DNA of 64,000 nucleotides from CANMIH01 sp049116335 (GTDB lineage: Bacteria; Pseudomonadota; Alphaproteobacteria; Rhodobacterales; Rhodobacteraceae): assembly GCA_049116335.1 (NCBI GenBank), contig JAGDYZ010000001.1, forward strand, positions 1 to 64,000, in the 5' to 3' direction. Of the stretch, positions 8,531 to 17,268 are shown one piece after another. Position numbers and translations under genes: made by a program. Position 1 is the first letter of the stretch, and each line of letters starts with the position of its first letter. The notes under the pieces were generated by a model. The model saw nothing but the letters and a program-made list of their open reading frames with translations. It made no database searches and had not been told where the DNA came from.

Positions 8531-8716
8531 ATGTATATCGACGGCAAACTGACCACATCGCCGCAACAAAAACAAAATCAAGGGTTTACAGATAACCTAC
8601 CCATGCATGACGCGCGTGAGTTGGTTGGCGATGGAACCCAGGCGCGGATCGCGCTGGATGGCCAGATCTACACTCTACGGATCACTCGCCAAGGCAAGCT
8701 GATCTTGACCAAATAA
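8531..8716 (+). CDS. hemP: Hemin uptake protein HemP
   Basis: Small 61-residue protein of the HemP family, associated with haem-iron acquisition; HemP homologues influence expression of haem uptake genes. Seen: the C-terminal signature ARIALDGQIYTLRITRQGK followed by LILTK, which is diagnostic. An AGGAGT ribosome binding site sits 9 bp before ATG 8531; a longer in-frame extension upstream lacks one. No haem receptor or haem ABC transporter genes are present in the window, so it is detached from the usual hmu cluster. No clear Irr or Fur box was found upstream. Confidence 0.85.
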   Translation: MYIDGKLTTSPQQKQNQGFTDNLPMHDARELVGDGTQARIALDGQIYTLRITRQGKLILTK

Positions 8717-8755
8717 CCGGATGTGGCGTGCCCTGATGCGGCGCGCCGGTCCGTT

Positions 8756-9769
8756 CTATGTTTCTGCTCGGGTCGTGCCGCGGAAAATAGGTTCAAGCTG
8801 AATCCGGGCAATGACCGGCGCATGGTTTGGCGTCTCGAGTCTCTTAAGCATCAAAGCGACTGCATCTTTGGCAGCTGACTCAAACGGTTGCCGGATCGTC
8901 GAGAGGTCATTCCCGATCCAGCTCGCCTCTGCGATGTCATCAAATCCCACAACCTGAACCTCATCTGGAACAGAGATGTTATGGCGGAGTTTGAGACCGT
9001 CTAGGAAGCCGATGGCTCCGAGGTCTGAGGTGGCGAACACAGAATCCACAGTTCCTAGGGCGGCAAAGCGATCTGAGGCCTCAAGTCCGGCCTGATACGT
9101 CTGTGTTACACCTGTGATGACTTCAACGGGTGCGCCCGCTGCCTCACACGCCCGGACAAAGGCCTGAGCGCGCCCAAACACCGAATAGGTATGCTCTTCA
9201 GGTTGGAGCACGGCAAAGTGGCGTCCGCCCCGGTTGGCAAGCATGTCAAAGGCCAATTTCCCGGCGGCATCAAGATCGATGAGAACCTTGTCGGCGCCGG
9301 ATACATCAGGATCGCGGTTCACCATCACCACAGGGACATTCCACCGCGCACATTCTTCGATGATCTGGCTTGGCGGTGTGCCCGACGTGATGATCATCCC
9401 TGAAACGGAATAGTTGAGCAGTTTTTCGGTCAATCCCCGCGCGTCTTCGCCGCTGTCTGCGGTGACCAAGACGGGGGTATAGCCATGGGATTGCAATTCG
9501 CGCGTGGTGGCATGCACAAGTGCGGCCCGGTACGACGTATCCAACCGAGAGGCGACTATGCCAACAAGCTTGGAGGAATTGGTCTGTAGGCTTCGGGCCA
9601 GAAAATTGACCCGATACCCAAGCTGTTTGGCGGCCTCCAGGACACGCTCTCGTGTGTCTTCCGCGATATGTCCCTGATCTGAAAACGCGCGACTGACCTG
9701 CGAGCGATGAACCCCAGCAAGTTTGGCTACATCAAAAGATGTCGGTTTCTTCTTTGGTTTATCGGTCAT
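8756..9769 (-). CDS. LacI-family transcriptional regulator
   Basis: Sugar-type repressor of 337 residues. Seen: N-terminal helix-turn-helix TSFDVAKLAGVHRSQVSRAFS, hinge region ARSLQTNSSKLVGIV, then a periplasmic-binding-like effector domain with FDDIAEASW near the C-terminus. A longer frame exists upstream, but homology starts at the ATG at 9769. It follows the thiamine operon in the same direction after a 289-bp gap, and no sugar genes adjoin it. The gap holds two candidate operators (9985-9998 and 10018-10035), so autoregulation is likely; other targets are unknown. Confidence 0.88.
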   Translation of the reverse strand: MTDKPKKKPTSFDVAKLAGVHRSQVSRAFSDQGHIAEDTRERVLEAAKQLGYRVNFLARSLQTNSSKLVGIVASRLDTSYRAALVHATTRELQSHGYTPVLVTADSGEDARGLTEKLLNYSVSGMIITSGTPPSQIIEECARWNVPVVMVNRDPDVSGADKVLIDLDAAGKLAFDMLANRGGRHFAVLQPEEHTYSVFGRAQAFVRACEAAGAPVEVITGVTQTYQAGLEASDRFAALGTVDSVFATSDLGAIGFLDGLKLRHNISVPDEVQVVGFDDIAEASWIGNDLSTIRQPFESAAKDAVALMLKRLETPNHAPVIARIQLEPIFRGTTRAET

Positions 9770-9984
9770 TACTGGGGAAAATGTCCTGAAATTCAATGGC
9801 CGGGCGTTTTGGATGCAGATGTCACCACGTGCGTGCTTCAGCGCGTGGCTTTCCGTCCGGCGTCTCCGGTTTTGCACATAATTGCGTGCTGCCACGAGCG
9901 GACTGGCTCTTGCGATGATTTTGCAAACTGCTTCCCTCCGGTGGCCCAGCTGGTGCGATACTGAGCGGCGATTGCCCGAGTGTA

Positions 9985-9998
9985 TGCGCACGTGTGCA
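9985..9998. promoter_or_regulatory. Candidate LacI-type operator
   Basis: TGCGCACGTGTGCA is a 14-bp near-palindrome (one mismatched pair) with the central CG step typical of LacI-family sites. It lies about 215 bp upstream of the LacI start. Confidence 0.4.
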
Positions 9999-10017
9999 AG
10001 AACACCTAGAGGCTTTA

Positions 10018-10035
10018 TGTAACGGCAATGTTACA
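10018..10035. promoter_or_regulatory. Inverted repeat upstream of lacI-type gene
   Basis: TGTAAC-N6-GTTACA, with perfect 6-bp arms and 18 bp in total, between the end of thiX and the LacI gene. It could be an operator for the LacI protein or part of the promoter. It lacks the T-run needed for a terminator of the minus-strand thiamine operon. Confidence 0.35.
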
Positions 10036-10058
10036 GTGGTCAGCCCCAGACCAATAAG

Positions 10059-10793
10059 TTAGTCTGTTTTCCCCAAATTTCTGGTCAAATAGCCAACCAG
10101 AAGATGCAGCATAATGGAAAACACGCCCAAGGTCAGCATCGCGGCAAACATCAGATCGGTTTTTGCGCGTCCATTTGCCAACAGCATAAGATAGCCAAGC
10201 CCGCGCGACGCGCCGACCCATTCACCGATGATAGCACCAATCGGGGCGTATACAGCGGCGAGACGTACACCCGAAGCTAAAGAAGGGAGAGCGGCGGGAA
10301 TGCGGATGTGCCACAGAACCCGCGCCGGGTGTCCTTGCATGGTGCGGGCCAGATCAAGATAGCCCTGCGGGGTGCGCATCAGTCCATCCAGAAAGGCTGA
10401 AGTAACCGGGAAATAGATGATCAACACAGCCATCGCGATTTTGGACCAGAGCCCAAACCCAAGCCAGAGCGTCAAAATGGGGGCCAGTGCAAAAACGGGA
10501 AGCGCCTGTGTAAACACGAGGATTGGCTGAACCACGACCCGAGCTGCGCGGGATGAGGCGAGCTGAATGGCTGTTACAATCCCAAGCGAGATGCCAATCA
10601 GCAGGCCCAGCACCACTTCGGAGGCCGTGACCAATGTGTGTTCCGCAATGATCCAGCGGTGGCTCCACCAAGTTTCGGCCACCAAAACCGGCCCGGGCAA
10701 GATAAACCGGGGCAGGTCCGCAACGGTGACAATGGTCTGCCACAGCGCCAGCGCCACCCCAGTGGACAAAACTGCAGCAATCCAACGGCTCAT
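10059..10793 (-). CDS. thiX: ABC transporter permease for thiamine pyrimidine precursor
   Basis: Membrane permease predicted to import formylaminopyrimidine or HMP-type thiamine precursors together with ThiY and ThiZ. Seen: 244 residues, about six hydrophobic spans, and an EAA-like loop around HIRIPAALPSLASGVRLA, as in the SsuC/TauC permease group. Start ATG 10793 overlaps the stop of the upstream tenA-like gene (ATGA); a longer start at 10817 is less likely. Last gene of the thiamine operon. Its function comes from context: identical permeases elsewhere serve sulfonates or nitrate. Confidence 0.87.
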   Translation of the reverse strand: MSRWIAAVLSTGVALALWQTIVTVADLPRFILPGPVLVAETWWSHRWIIAEHTLVTASEVVLGLLIGISLGIVTAIQLASSRAARVVVQPILVFTQALPVFALAPILTLWLGFGLWSKIAMAVLIIYFPVTSAFLDGLMRTPQGYLDLARTMQGHPARVLWHIRIPAALPSLASGVRLAAVYAPIGAIIGEWVGASRGLGYLMLLANGRAKTDLMFAAMLTLGVFSIMLHLLVGYLTRNLGKTD

Positions 10794-11446
10794 CGTGTCA
10801 CCGGATATCCAGCCCAAGCGGCGTCAAAAAAGGCGCGTTCCAGCGAAACGGCAGTGGTAAACAAACGTCGCACTTCGGTTTGGGCCGCCTCATTTAGCGT
10901 GGGGAACACCGCATCTAATTGGGCACGCAGATAGGCCACTACCCCCGAAAACCCTTCACCCGCATGTAGGGTGACCCATTCTCCAAACCAGAAGGGAAGA
11001 CCCTCTGCGCGGTCCTCAAAAGGTGTGGCCCAGTCGAGATAGATCCATTCTGCCACAACCAACACGGCAAGCATGTTTTCATACCGTCCAGACAGGCGGG
11101 CTTCGTTCATCAGATCAAGAAAGGCTTGGGTCTCGGGCGCCATGTCTTTGGCCTGGGAGGGCACCTCAAGCGCTTCGAAACTGCGCAGAAAATAGGTATT
11201 CTCGGGTCCACAGATAAGACCCAGAAACTGTGCGGCAGGAACCACATCCGCCAAAGATGGACCATGGGCCACGGCAGAGGCCAGAAGGCGCACAAAGCTT
11301 TCGACAAACAGGTAGTCCTGTTGCAGATATCCGGCCATTTTCTGGGGCTCGAGGGTCCCATCTGCCAAGGCATCGGTGAAGGCATGGGTGGTTGCCGCGG
11401 TCCAGTCTTCGAGGCAGGATTGGCGAAGGGTTTCGGTTGCGCTCAT
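10790..11446 (-). CDS. TenA-like protein, Glu-type (second TenA paralogue)
   Basis: Member of the TenA/THI-4 superfamily, 218 residues, in an operon that already has a Cys-type TenA. Seen: where Cys-type TenA carries its catalytic cysteine, this protein reads VVAEWIYLDW (about 130-139), so it belongs to the TenA_E class, which uses a glutamate. Known: TenA_E members are linked to hydrolysis of formylaminopyrimidine or aminopyrimidine breakdown products of thiamine. Inference: the two paralogues carry out successive or alternative salvage hydrolyses. It overlaps both thiZ and thiX by 4 bp. Confidence 0.82.
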   Translation of the reverse strand: MSATETLRQSCLEDWTAATTHAFTDALADGTLEPQKMAGYLQQDYLFVESFVRLLASAVAHGPSLADVVPAAQFLGLICGPENTYFLRSFEALEVPSQAKDMAPETQAFLDLMNEARLSGRYENMLAVLVVAEWIYLDWATPFEDRAEGLPFWFGEWVTLHAGEGFSGVVAYLRAQLDAVFPTLNEAAQTEVRRLFTTAVSLERAFFDAAWAGYPVTR

Positions 11447-12171
11447 GAGGGCACCTTTCTGAGGCGGGTAAGCAGATCTGCTTGGGTTTTTAAGACGTCC
11501 AGTGATGTCACTGGGCGCGGAATTGGGCCGGTAGGCGGTGTCACACCCATCAATCCTTCGGCGGACATGATCTGTATGTTGTCACCCAGCCGCGCAGCTT
11601 CGATCGGATCATGCGTCACGATCAGAACAGTTTTGCCACGTAGCACCTCAGCCGAGAGATCCTGCATGGCGGCCCGTGTCTGGGCATCCAGCGCTGAAAA
11701 GGGTTCGTCCAACAAAATGACCGGTTTGTCTTCCATAAGCGTGCGGGCGAGGGCCACGCGCTGCCGCTGTCCCCCGGAAAGCGCCGAGGGCTTTTTAGCT
11801 GCGTGATCTGTCAGACCAACCCGATCCAAAATCTGCGCCAGACGGGGGTGATCTCGCGGATCGCCACGCAACGCGGCCCCCAGCAAGATATTTTGTGACA
11901 CGGTGGCCCAGGGCATCAAAAGATCATCCTGCGCCATATAGGCGACCCGCGCGCTGACCTCGCCCCCGTCGGAGGCGCGGATGTCGCCAGTAAACTCTGC
12001 ACCGGTGGGCAATCCACAGATCAGACGAAGCAGGGTCGACTTCCCAACACCGGATCCCCCCAAAAGACAGGTCCATTGCCCGGCATCCAAAGACAACGAC
12101 AGGGGAGCAAACAGTGCTGCGCCTTGGATCGTCGCCTGTCCGGTGAGTGTGATGCCGGGCACAAGGATCAT
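11443..12171 (-). CDS. thiZ: ABC transporter ATPase for thiamine precursor
   Basis: Energises the ThiXYZ importer. Seen: 242 residues with Walker A GGSGVGKST (near 39-47), a Q-loop in YMAQDDLLMPW, the signature LSGGQRQRVALARTL, Walker B VILLDEPFSALD and an H-loop in IVTHD. Closest in type to the nitrate/sulfonate/taurine ATPases, which is also where ThiZ belongs. It overlaps the flanking tenA genes by 4 bp on each side, so translation is coupled. Confidence 0.88.
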   Translation of the reverse strand: MILVPGITLTGQATIQGAALFAPLSLSLDAGQWTCLLGGSGVGKSTLLRLICGLPTGAEFTGDIRASDGGEVSARVAYMAQDDLLMPWATVSQNILLGAALRGDPRDHPRLAQILDRVGLTDHAAKKPSALSGGQRQRVALARTLMEDKPVILLDEPFSALDAQTRAAMQDLSAEVLRGKTVLIVTHDPIEAARLGDNIQIMSAEGLMGVTPPTGPIPRPVTSLDVLKTQADLLTRLRKVPS

Positions 12172-12845
12172 GGGGTCAGGCCCATCTGCCAGAAATTGAC
12201 CTCAAGCTCGGTGGCGGTGCGGAAGGTTTTGCAAAGCCGCGTCCAGCGCGGGTTGGCGTCGTAGTTTTCCCCCAAACGGCGCACCAATGCGGCTTCGATC
12301 AACTCACCCACCGCGACGCAGGCCTGCTGATAGTCTTCACCTGCATAGGTCGAGATCCAGTCGCGATAAGTTTCCGAGGTGGCTTCGGTTACAAGGCGCG
12401 CACCGATTTCACCATAACCCATCACACAGGGCGCCAGCGCCGCCAGCAGATCCAGCAGATCACCACTGTATCCCGCCTCAAGCACAAACCGCGTATAGGC
12501 GAGGTTCTCAGCACGTTCTTCTGTGGCAAACAACTCGTCCTGCGAAATGCCTGCGGCTTCGCAGATGCCGACATGCAGCTGCATTTCTTCTGCAACAAGC
12601 GCATTCACAGTGCCCACGGCGGTCAGCATCTCAGCATGGGTTTCCGATTTCACCACGGCCAGCGCCCAGGCGCGTGAAAAATGGACCAGAAACACATAGT
12701 CCTGACGCAGATAGTGCAGGAAGGCTTCGCGGGGCAGGGTGCCGTCTTTCAACCCTTCGACAAAGCCGTGGCGGGTGTACTCCCGCCACGCTTCGCCAGC
12801 CTGATCACGCATCAGCGTAAAGGCACGGCCGTAGGTTTCGCTCAT
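12168..12845 (-). CDS. tenA: Aminopyrimidine aminohydrolase TenA (Cys-type)
   Basis: Hydrolyses aminomethyl-HMP to HMP in thiamine salvage. Seen: 225 residues with the TenA fold signature, the catalytic cysteine at C140 in ALAPCVMGYGEIG, and the acidic helix motifs WREYTRHGF and YLRQDYVFL. The overlap with thiY (start 13777, stop region 12842) and with thiZ indicates one operon. Together with ThiY, which would bring in formylaminopyrimidine, it gives the base-salvage route. Confidence 0.92.
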   Translation of the reverse strand: MSETYGRAFTLMRDQAGEAWREYTRHGFVEGLKDGTLPREAFLHYLRQDYVFLVHFSRAWALAVVKSETHAEMLTAVGTVNALVAEEMQLHVGICEAAGISQDELFATEERAENLAYTRFVLEAGYSGDLLDLLAALAPCVMGYGEIGARLVTEATSETYRDWISTYAGEDYQQACVAVGELIEAALVRRLGENYDANPRWTRLCKTFRTATELEVNFWQMGLTP

Positions 12846-13777
12846 TTTGCGGTCACGTCGATGGTGATGGCCTCAACAGGGTTGATGCTGTCGATCATGC
12901 CGCTGTCTTTCAGGAAGCTTTCAAAGCGGGCATAGCGACCGGCGTCAAAACCGGCGGGACGCAGAGCAAAGCGGGGCAGGGTGTCAACCCAGGCACGCGC
13001 GTTCAACTCGTCCTGCAGTTCAGGCGAAGTACCTGAGAAGATTTCCCAGCTTTTTTCAGGGTTGTTCACGATGAACTGTGTGGCTTTTTCGGTTGCTGCC
13101 AGAAAACGCTCAACTTTGTCGGCGTCCATGGTTTCTGGGTTCGCGACATAGATCAGCTCGTCGTAGGAGGGCACGCCTTCCTCTTCGATGTAAAAGCAAG
13201 TGCCGGGTTCGCCTTCGATGTCCATCTGGTTCAGTTCAAAGTTGCGATAGGCGCCAATAACGGCGTCCACCTGACCGGACATCAGCGAGGGCGACAGTGA
13301 GAAGTTGACGTTGATCAGCTCAATATCGTCAACGGACACACCGTGATTGCCCAGAACCGCTCCCAAAACGGCCTCTTCCACACCAGCGACCGAGAAACCG
13401 ATCTTTTTGCCCTTCAGGTCCGCAGGCGATTTGATCGGGCCATCTTCGAGCACCAGCAGGCAGTTCAGCGGCGTGGCGACGAGTGTGCCAACACGCTTGA
13501 GCGGCAAACCTTCGTGGATCTGCAGGTGCAGTTGGGGCTGGTAAGAGACAGCCAGATCCGCCTGACCCGCAGCCACAAGGCGCGGCGGCGCCGAGGGATC
13601 GGCGGGCGGTACGATCTCAACCTCAAGGCCCTGGTCCGCGAAATATCCGTTTTCAGCGGCAACAATGATCGGCCCGTGGTCGGGGTTGATGAACCAGTCT
13701 AGCAGAACGGTCATCTTGTCAGCGGCCATCGCCGGGGTGGCGGCCAAAAGCGCAATAGAAGCAAGGAGATGTTTCAT
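12842..13777 (-). CDS. thiY: Thiamine pyrimidine-precursor binding protein ThiY
   Basis: Periplasmic solute-binding protein of the NMT1/THI5-like family feeding ThiXZ. Seen: 311 residues with a signal peptide (MKHLLASIALLAATPAMAA), then KMTVLLDWFINPDHGP, a tryptophan/aspartate opening very characteristic of ThiY/THI5. Start ATG 13777 follows an AGGAAAG ribosome binding site; a longer frame running back into thiF is not needed. The ligand is inferred from the neighbours (tenA, thiD, TPP riboswitch): a formylaminopyrimidine or HMP. Confidence 0.9.
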   Translation of the reverse strand: MKHLLASIALLAATPAMAADKMTVLLDWFINPDHGPIIVAAENGYFADQGLEVEIVPPADPSAPPRLVAAGQADLAVSYQPQLHLQIHEGLPLKRVGTLVATPLNCLLVLEDGPIKSPADLKGKKIGFSVAGVEEAVLGAVLGNHGVSVDDIELINVNFSLSPSLMSGQVDAVIGAYRNFELNQMDIEGEPGTCFYIEEEGVPSYDELIYVANPETMDADKVERFLAATEKATQFIVNNPEKSWEIFSGTSPELQDELNARAWVDTLPRFALRPAGFDAGRYARFESFLKDSGMIDSINPVEAITIDVTAK

Positions 13778-13796
13778 GAGGTTTCTTTCCTGTTCG

Positions 13797-14753
13797 TCAT
13801 GAAGCGGAGGCGGCGACGAGAACGATCTCGCCGGGCCAGGACTGGTTAAGGTGTTCAGCGGCGCGCCAGGCGCGCAGGCCTGTCGCACAGCAAAGCGCGA
13901 TACGGGTGTCTGGTGCGGGCAGGTCGGTCAGAAGGGATTCCGGCCCCCGACGCTGTGCGGCTGGATGCAAAAGGGGATCCTCAGAGCGAAGCTCTATGAT
14001 GAGATCCTCACGGGACAGATCCGAGGCAGCGACAAAAGCAAAGGTTGTCTCGGGCTCAGGTGCCCCGTCAAATCGGAAACTGTTTGACGCAAAGCTTTGT
14101 CCATTGAACCGCACCATCTGACCCAATGGTGAAGGGGCTAGATCCAAAAGGACATTCAGCGCCATTTGCGCCTGCATCGCTCCAATCATGCCAACCACAG
14201 GTCCAAGAACCCCGGCGGTTGCACAGCTTGCGCTGCTTTCTGGCGCATCGGGGAACACCGCCCGCAGCGAAGGCGCGCCACCGCAGAACCCGCCGACATA
14301 TCCACCAAACCCGAGAACAGAGGCACTGATCAGCGGCGTGTCTTGCTCTAAACAAGTGTCGCTCAGCGTATAGCTGACCGCATAGCTGTCGGCGCAATCG
14401 AGCACGAGATCAGCGGCGCGGACCAGATCTGTAGCATTGGCGGGGGTCAGAGGTTCGCCAAGCGCAGTAATGTCGATGTCACGGTTTAAAGCGTGACAGC
14501 GCGCGGCAGCAACTTCGGCTTTGGCACGACCACAATCGGCTTCGGTGAACAGTGTTTGGCGATGCAGGTTCGACAGATCCACAGTATCCCCGTCGATCAC
14601 GGTCACATGACCAATCCCTGCGCCTGCGAGCAAAGGCAACACTGGAGCCCCTAAACCGCCCGCACCCACAACAAGCACCCGCGCCTCTGAAAGACGCTTT
14701 TGCCCTTCTGCGCCCACTTCGGGCAGCAACATCTGGCGGGCGTAACGGTTCAT
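13797..14753 (-). CDS. thiF: ThiS adenylyltransferase ThiF with C-terminal rhodanese domain
   Basis: Activates the ThiS C-terminus by adenylation for sulfur transfer. Seen: 318 residues; a Rossmann nucleotide-binding motif VLVVGAGGLGAPV near residue 30, SNLHRQTLF, a DCADSYAVSY stretch, and a C-terminal rhodanese-like segment with IALCCATGLRAWRA around 290-300 whose cysteine could carry persulfide. The fusion suggests that adenylation and sulfur delivery are combined. A MoeB function is possible but the thi context favours ThiF. Overlaps thiE by 4 bp. Confidence 0.88.
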   Translation of the reverse strand: MNRYARQMLLPEVGAEGQKRLSEARVLVVGAGGLGAPVLPLLAGAGIGHVTVIDGDTVDLSNLHRQTLFTEADCGRAKAEVAAARCHALNRDIDITALGEPLTPANATDLVRAADLVLDCADSYAVSYTLSDTCLEQDTPLISASVLGFGGYVGGFCGGAPSLRAVFPDAPESSASCATAGVLGPVVGMIGAMQAQMALNVLLDLAPSPLGQMVRFNGQSFASNSFRFDGAPEPETTFAFVAASDLSREDLIIELRSEDPLLHPAAQRRGPESLLTDLPAPDTRIALCCATGLRAWRAAEHLNQSWPGEIVLVAASAS

Positions 14754-15346
14754 CGGGTGGCCTCAAGCCACTGACGCACGCGGGCCTCTGGATCTGTGTT
14801 GAGCGTGATGTCTGTGACGGCGGACACGATATCTGCGCCAGCTTCAAACACTCCAGCGGCGCGTTCCACCGACATGCCTCCGATGCCCACCAATGGCGTT
14901 GTGCCCACCCGCTCTTTCCACTCGGTGACACGGGGCAGACCCTGCTGGTGCCATTTCATCTTTTTCAAAATGGTCGGATAAACGGGGCCCAGCGCCACAT
15001 AATCGGGATCCATGGCCAGAACCCGTTCCAGTTCGTCATCATCATGGGTGGACACACCCAGTTTGATCCCAGCTTTGCGGATCGCAGCAAGGTCCGCAAC
15101 GTCGAGATCTTCCTGACCGAGATGAAGCCAATCACACCCTAGATCGATGGCCATTTCCCAGTAATCATTGATTACCAGAACGGCGCCATGATCACGGCAC
15201 AGATCGCGCGAGATTTCGATGTGCTCACGCACCACGGCGTCCGGTTGGTCCTTTACGCGCAGCTGCACAAGCTTGATCCCCATCGGCAACATGCGCTTAA
15301 GCCAATCGGAATGGTCAAAAATCGGATAGAAACGATCCAGGGTCAT
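14750..15346 (-). CDS. thiE: Thiamine phosphate synthase ThiE
   Basis: Joins HMP-diphosphate and thiazole phosphate to thiamine monophosphate. Seen: 198 residues; the TIM-barrel family motifs GIKLVQLRVKD, VLVINDYWEMAIDLGCDWLHLGQEDLD, GVSTHDDDEL, ALGPVYPT and VGIGGMS. Slightly shorter than typical ThiE (about 210). It sits between thiG and thiF with 4-bp overlaps. Confidence 0.93.
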   Translation of the reverse strand: MTLDRFYPIFDHSDWLKRMLPMGIKLVQLRVKDQPDAVVREHIEISRDLCRDHGAVLVINDYWEMAIDLGCDWLHLGQEDLDVADLAAIRKAGIKLGVSTHDDDELERVLAMDPDYVALGPVYPTILKKMKWHQQGLPRVTEWKERVGTTPLVGIGGMSVERAAGVFEAGADIVSAVTDITLNTDPEARVRQWLEATR

Positions 15347-16113
15347 GACAAAAACGCCTTTCCAATTACGGGGGTTGAGGCTTCGGCCATGTCGCGCGCT
15401 TCGATGGGATCGGCGTCGTAGGCAAGCCTGCCTGCCTCGACGCCCTGCATCATGGCACGGGCCATGGCGACCGGATCACCGGCACGCGCCACAGCGGTGT
15501 TGAGCAACACCGCGTCATAGCCCAGCTCCATGGCATGGGCCGCATGGCTGGGCAGGCCAATGCCCGCGTCGACCACCAAGGGTACTTCGGGGAACTCGGC
15601 CCGCATGGCGCGCAGCGCATATTCATTGTTCAATCCGCGACCAGAGCCAATCGGCGCACCCCAGGGCATCAGAACCTCGCACCCAGCCTCAAGCAGTCGT
15701 TCCGCGACAATCAGATCTTCGGTGGTGTAGGGAAACACCTGAAATCCGTCGTCGGTCAGGATGCGTGCGGCTTCGACAAGCTGAAACACATCCGGTTGCA
15801 GGCTGTCGGTGTGGCCGATCAGCTCAAGTTTGATCCATTTGGTGTCAAAGACCTCACGGGCCATATGGGCCGTGGTCACTGCCTCTTTCACCGTGTGGCA
15901 TCCGGCGGTGTTGGGCAGGATATGGACGCCAAGGCTCTGGATCATCTGCCAAAAGCTTTGCCCCGTGCCGCCAGCCCCTTCGCGGCGCAGTGATACAGTG
16001 GCCACGCCCGCGCCGCTGTCGCGAAAGGCCTGTTCCAAAATCGCCGGGCTCGGGTACTGGGCGGTGCCAAGCATCAGGGGGTTGGGCAAAGTGGTGCCGT
16101 AAAACTGTTTCAT
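15343..16113 (-). CDS. thiG: Thiazole synthase ThiG
   Basis: Forms the thiazole phosphate ring from deoxyxylulose phosphate, ThiO-derived dehydroglycine and ThiS-thiocarboxylate. Seen: 256 residues, beginning with LPNPLMLGTAQYPSP, then WIKLELIGHTDSLQPD with the Schiff-base lysine region, VLMPWGAPIGSGRGL and VDAGIGLPSHAAHAMELG, all standard ThiG motifs. It overlaps thiE by 4 bp and is 2 bp from thiS. Confidence 0.95.
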   Translation of the reverse strand: MKQFYGTTLPNPLMLGTAQYPSPAILEQAFRDSGAGVATVSLRREGAGGTGQSFWQMIQSLGVHILPNTAGCHTVKEAVTTAHMAREVFDTKWIKLELIGHTDSLQPDVFQLVEAARILTDDGFQVFPYTTEDLIVAERLLEAGCEVLMPWGAPIGSGRGLNNEYALRAMRAEFPEVPLVVDAGIGLPSHAAHAMELGYDAVLLNTAVARAGDPVAMARAMMQGVEAGRLAYDADPIEARDMAEASTPVIGKAFLS

Positions 16114-16115
16114 GT

Positions 16116-16310
16116 TCAGCCCCCCTGCATCGGCGCGACGATTTCCACGCGGTCGCCGTCGGCAAGCATTTGCGTGTCGCGCAGTGTGGCGGGCACAAAA
16201 GCCTCATTCACGGCAGTGGCGACGCGACCGGAAAATCCGGCTTCGATCAGCAATTCCGTTAGGGTGGTGGCCTCGACCTCGCGGGCCTCGCCGTTAAGCA
16301 CGATCTTCAT
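16116..16310 (-). CDS. thiS: Sulfur carrier protein ThiS
   Basis: Ubiquitin-like sulfur carrier of 64 residues ending in the required Gly-Gly (APMQGG), which is adenylated by ThiF and converted to thiocarboxylate. Starts MKIVLNGEA at ATG 16310; the frame is open much further upstream but that portion lies within thiO. The start overlaps the end of thiO by 17 bp. Confidence 0.93.
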   Translation of the reverse strand: MKIVLNGEAREVEATTLTELLIEAGFSGRVATAVNEAFVPATLRDTQMLADGDRVEIVAPMQGG

Positions 16311-17268
16311 CGACCATCTCCGAATGTGTGTTGTGAAGTGCCAGATCAGCCACTCCGCGTGCCAAAGCAGGGGCAAGCAGATAGCCGTGGCGATACAACC
16401 CGTTGGCATAGATTGTGTGGCCCAGCCTGCGGATGCGGGGCAGGTTGTCTGGGAAGGCCGGGCGCAGATCCACACCGATTTCCAGCACCTCGGCTTCGCC
16501 AAAGGCCGGGTTCAGGGCATAGGCCGCACTGAGCAGTTCCAGCATCGAACGCGCGGTGATGCGGCTGCTGTCTTCGCTCTCGATCATCGTCGCGCCCAGC
16601 ATGTAGATGCCGTCACCGCGCGGCACGATATATAGCGGCATGCGAGGATGAAGCAGGCGCACAGGGCGGGTCAGGGTCACATCGGGGCACCGGATGACCA
16701 GCATCTCGCCTTTGACGCCGCGCAGGTCTTGCAGTGTTTCGCGCGCATGCAGGCCCCGGCAATCGATGGCATGTGTCAGCTGTGGCGGGGCAAGCGTTTT
16801 GTGGAACCGCACGCCGTTGTCTTTTAACCCCTTGTGCAGATCCATCAGCGCTTTGCGTGGGTCTAGATGCGCCTCTTGTTCAAAGAACAACCCTTTGGAA
16901 AATCCGTGCAACTCGGGTTCTAGATCGGCTATCTCGGTCGACACCTCGCGAAACCCCTCGGTGCGACGGGAAAACCGGCGCAGGTCTGGCAGATCGCGGC
17001 GATTGGCAACAACAAGTGTGCCGCGATGTGTGACCTCGGTGTGTTGGACCCACCACGAAATGGCCTCTTGCCCCAGCCGCAGCACAGGTTCTTCGGCATT
17101 TTCATACTCGCACCATGGCGCAAGCATGCCACCGGCCCACCAGGAACACCCATGTGGACCGGGTGGCCCAGACGGGTCAAAGATCTGTACCTTTGCCCCA
17201 CGCGCCAACAGTTCCGTGGCAACCGCAAGTCCGGCCACGCCCGCGCCTATGACGGAGTAAACCGTCAT
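16294..17268 (-). CDS. thiO: Glycine oxidase ThiO
   Basis: FAD enzyme that oxidises glycine to dehydroglycine for the thiazole ring. Seen: 324 residues with the N-terminal dinucleotide motif VIGAGVAGLAVATELL, SWWAGGMLAPWCE and a C-terminal IYANGLYRHGYLLAPALA segment typical of ThiO. ATG 17268 overlaps the thiD stop (ATGA). Its presence marks the oxygen-dependent ThiO route rather than ThiH. Confidence 0.92.
   Translation of the reverse strand: MTVYSVIGAGVAGLAVATELLARGAKVQIFDPSGPPGPHGCSWWAGGMLAPWCEYENAEEPVLRLGQEAISWWVQHTEVTHRGTLVVANRRDLPDLRRFSRRTEGFREVSTEIADLEPELHGFSKGLFFEQEAHLDPRKALMDLHKGLKDNGVRFHKTLAPPQLTHAIDCRGLHARETLQDLRGVKGEMLVIRCPDVTLTRPVRLLHPRMPLYIVPRGDGIYMLGATMIESEDSSRITARSMLELLSAAYALNPAFGEAEVLEIGVDLRPAFPDNLPRIRRLGHTIYANGLYRHGYLLAPALARGVADLALHNTHSEMVDEDRA

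Noticed and set aside
10041..10065. Terminator of the thiamine operon
   Set aside because: A CAGAC/GTCTG stem is followed by TTTT only on the plus strand, the wrong orientation for the minus-strand operon.
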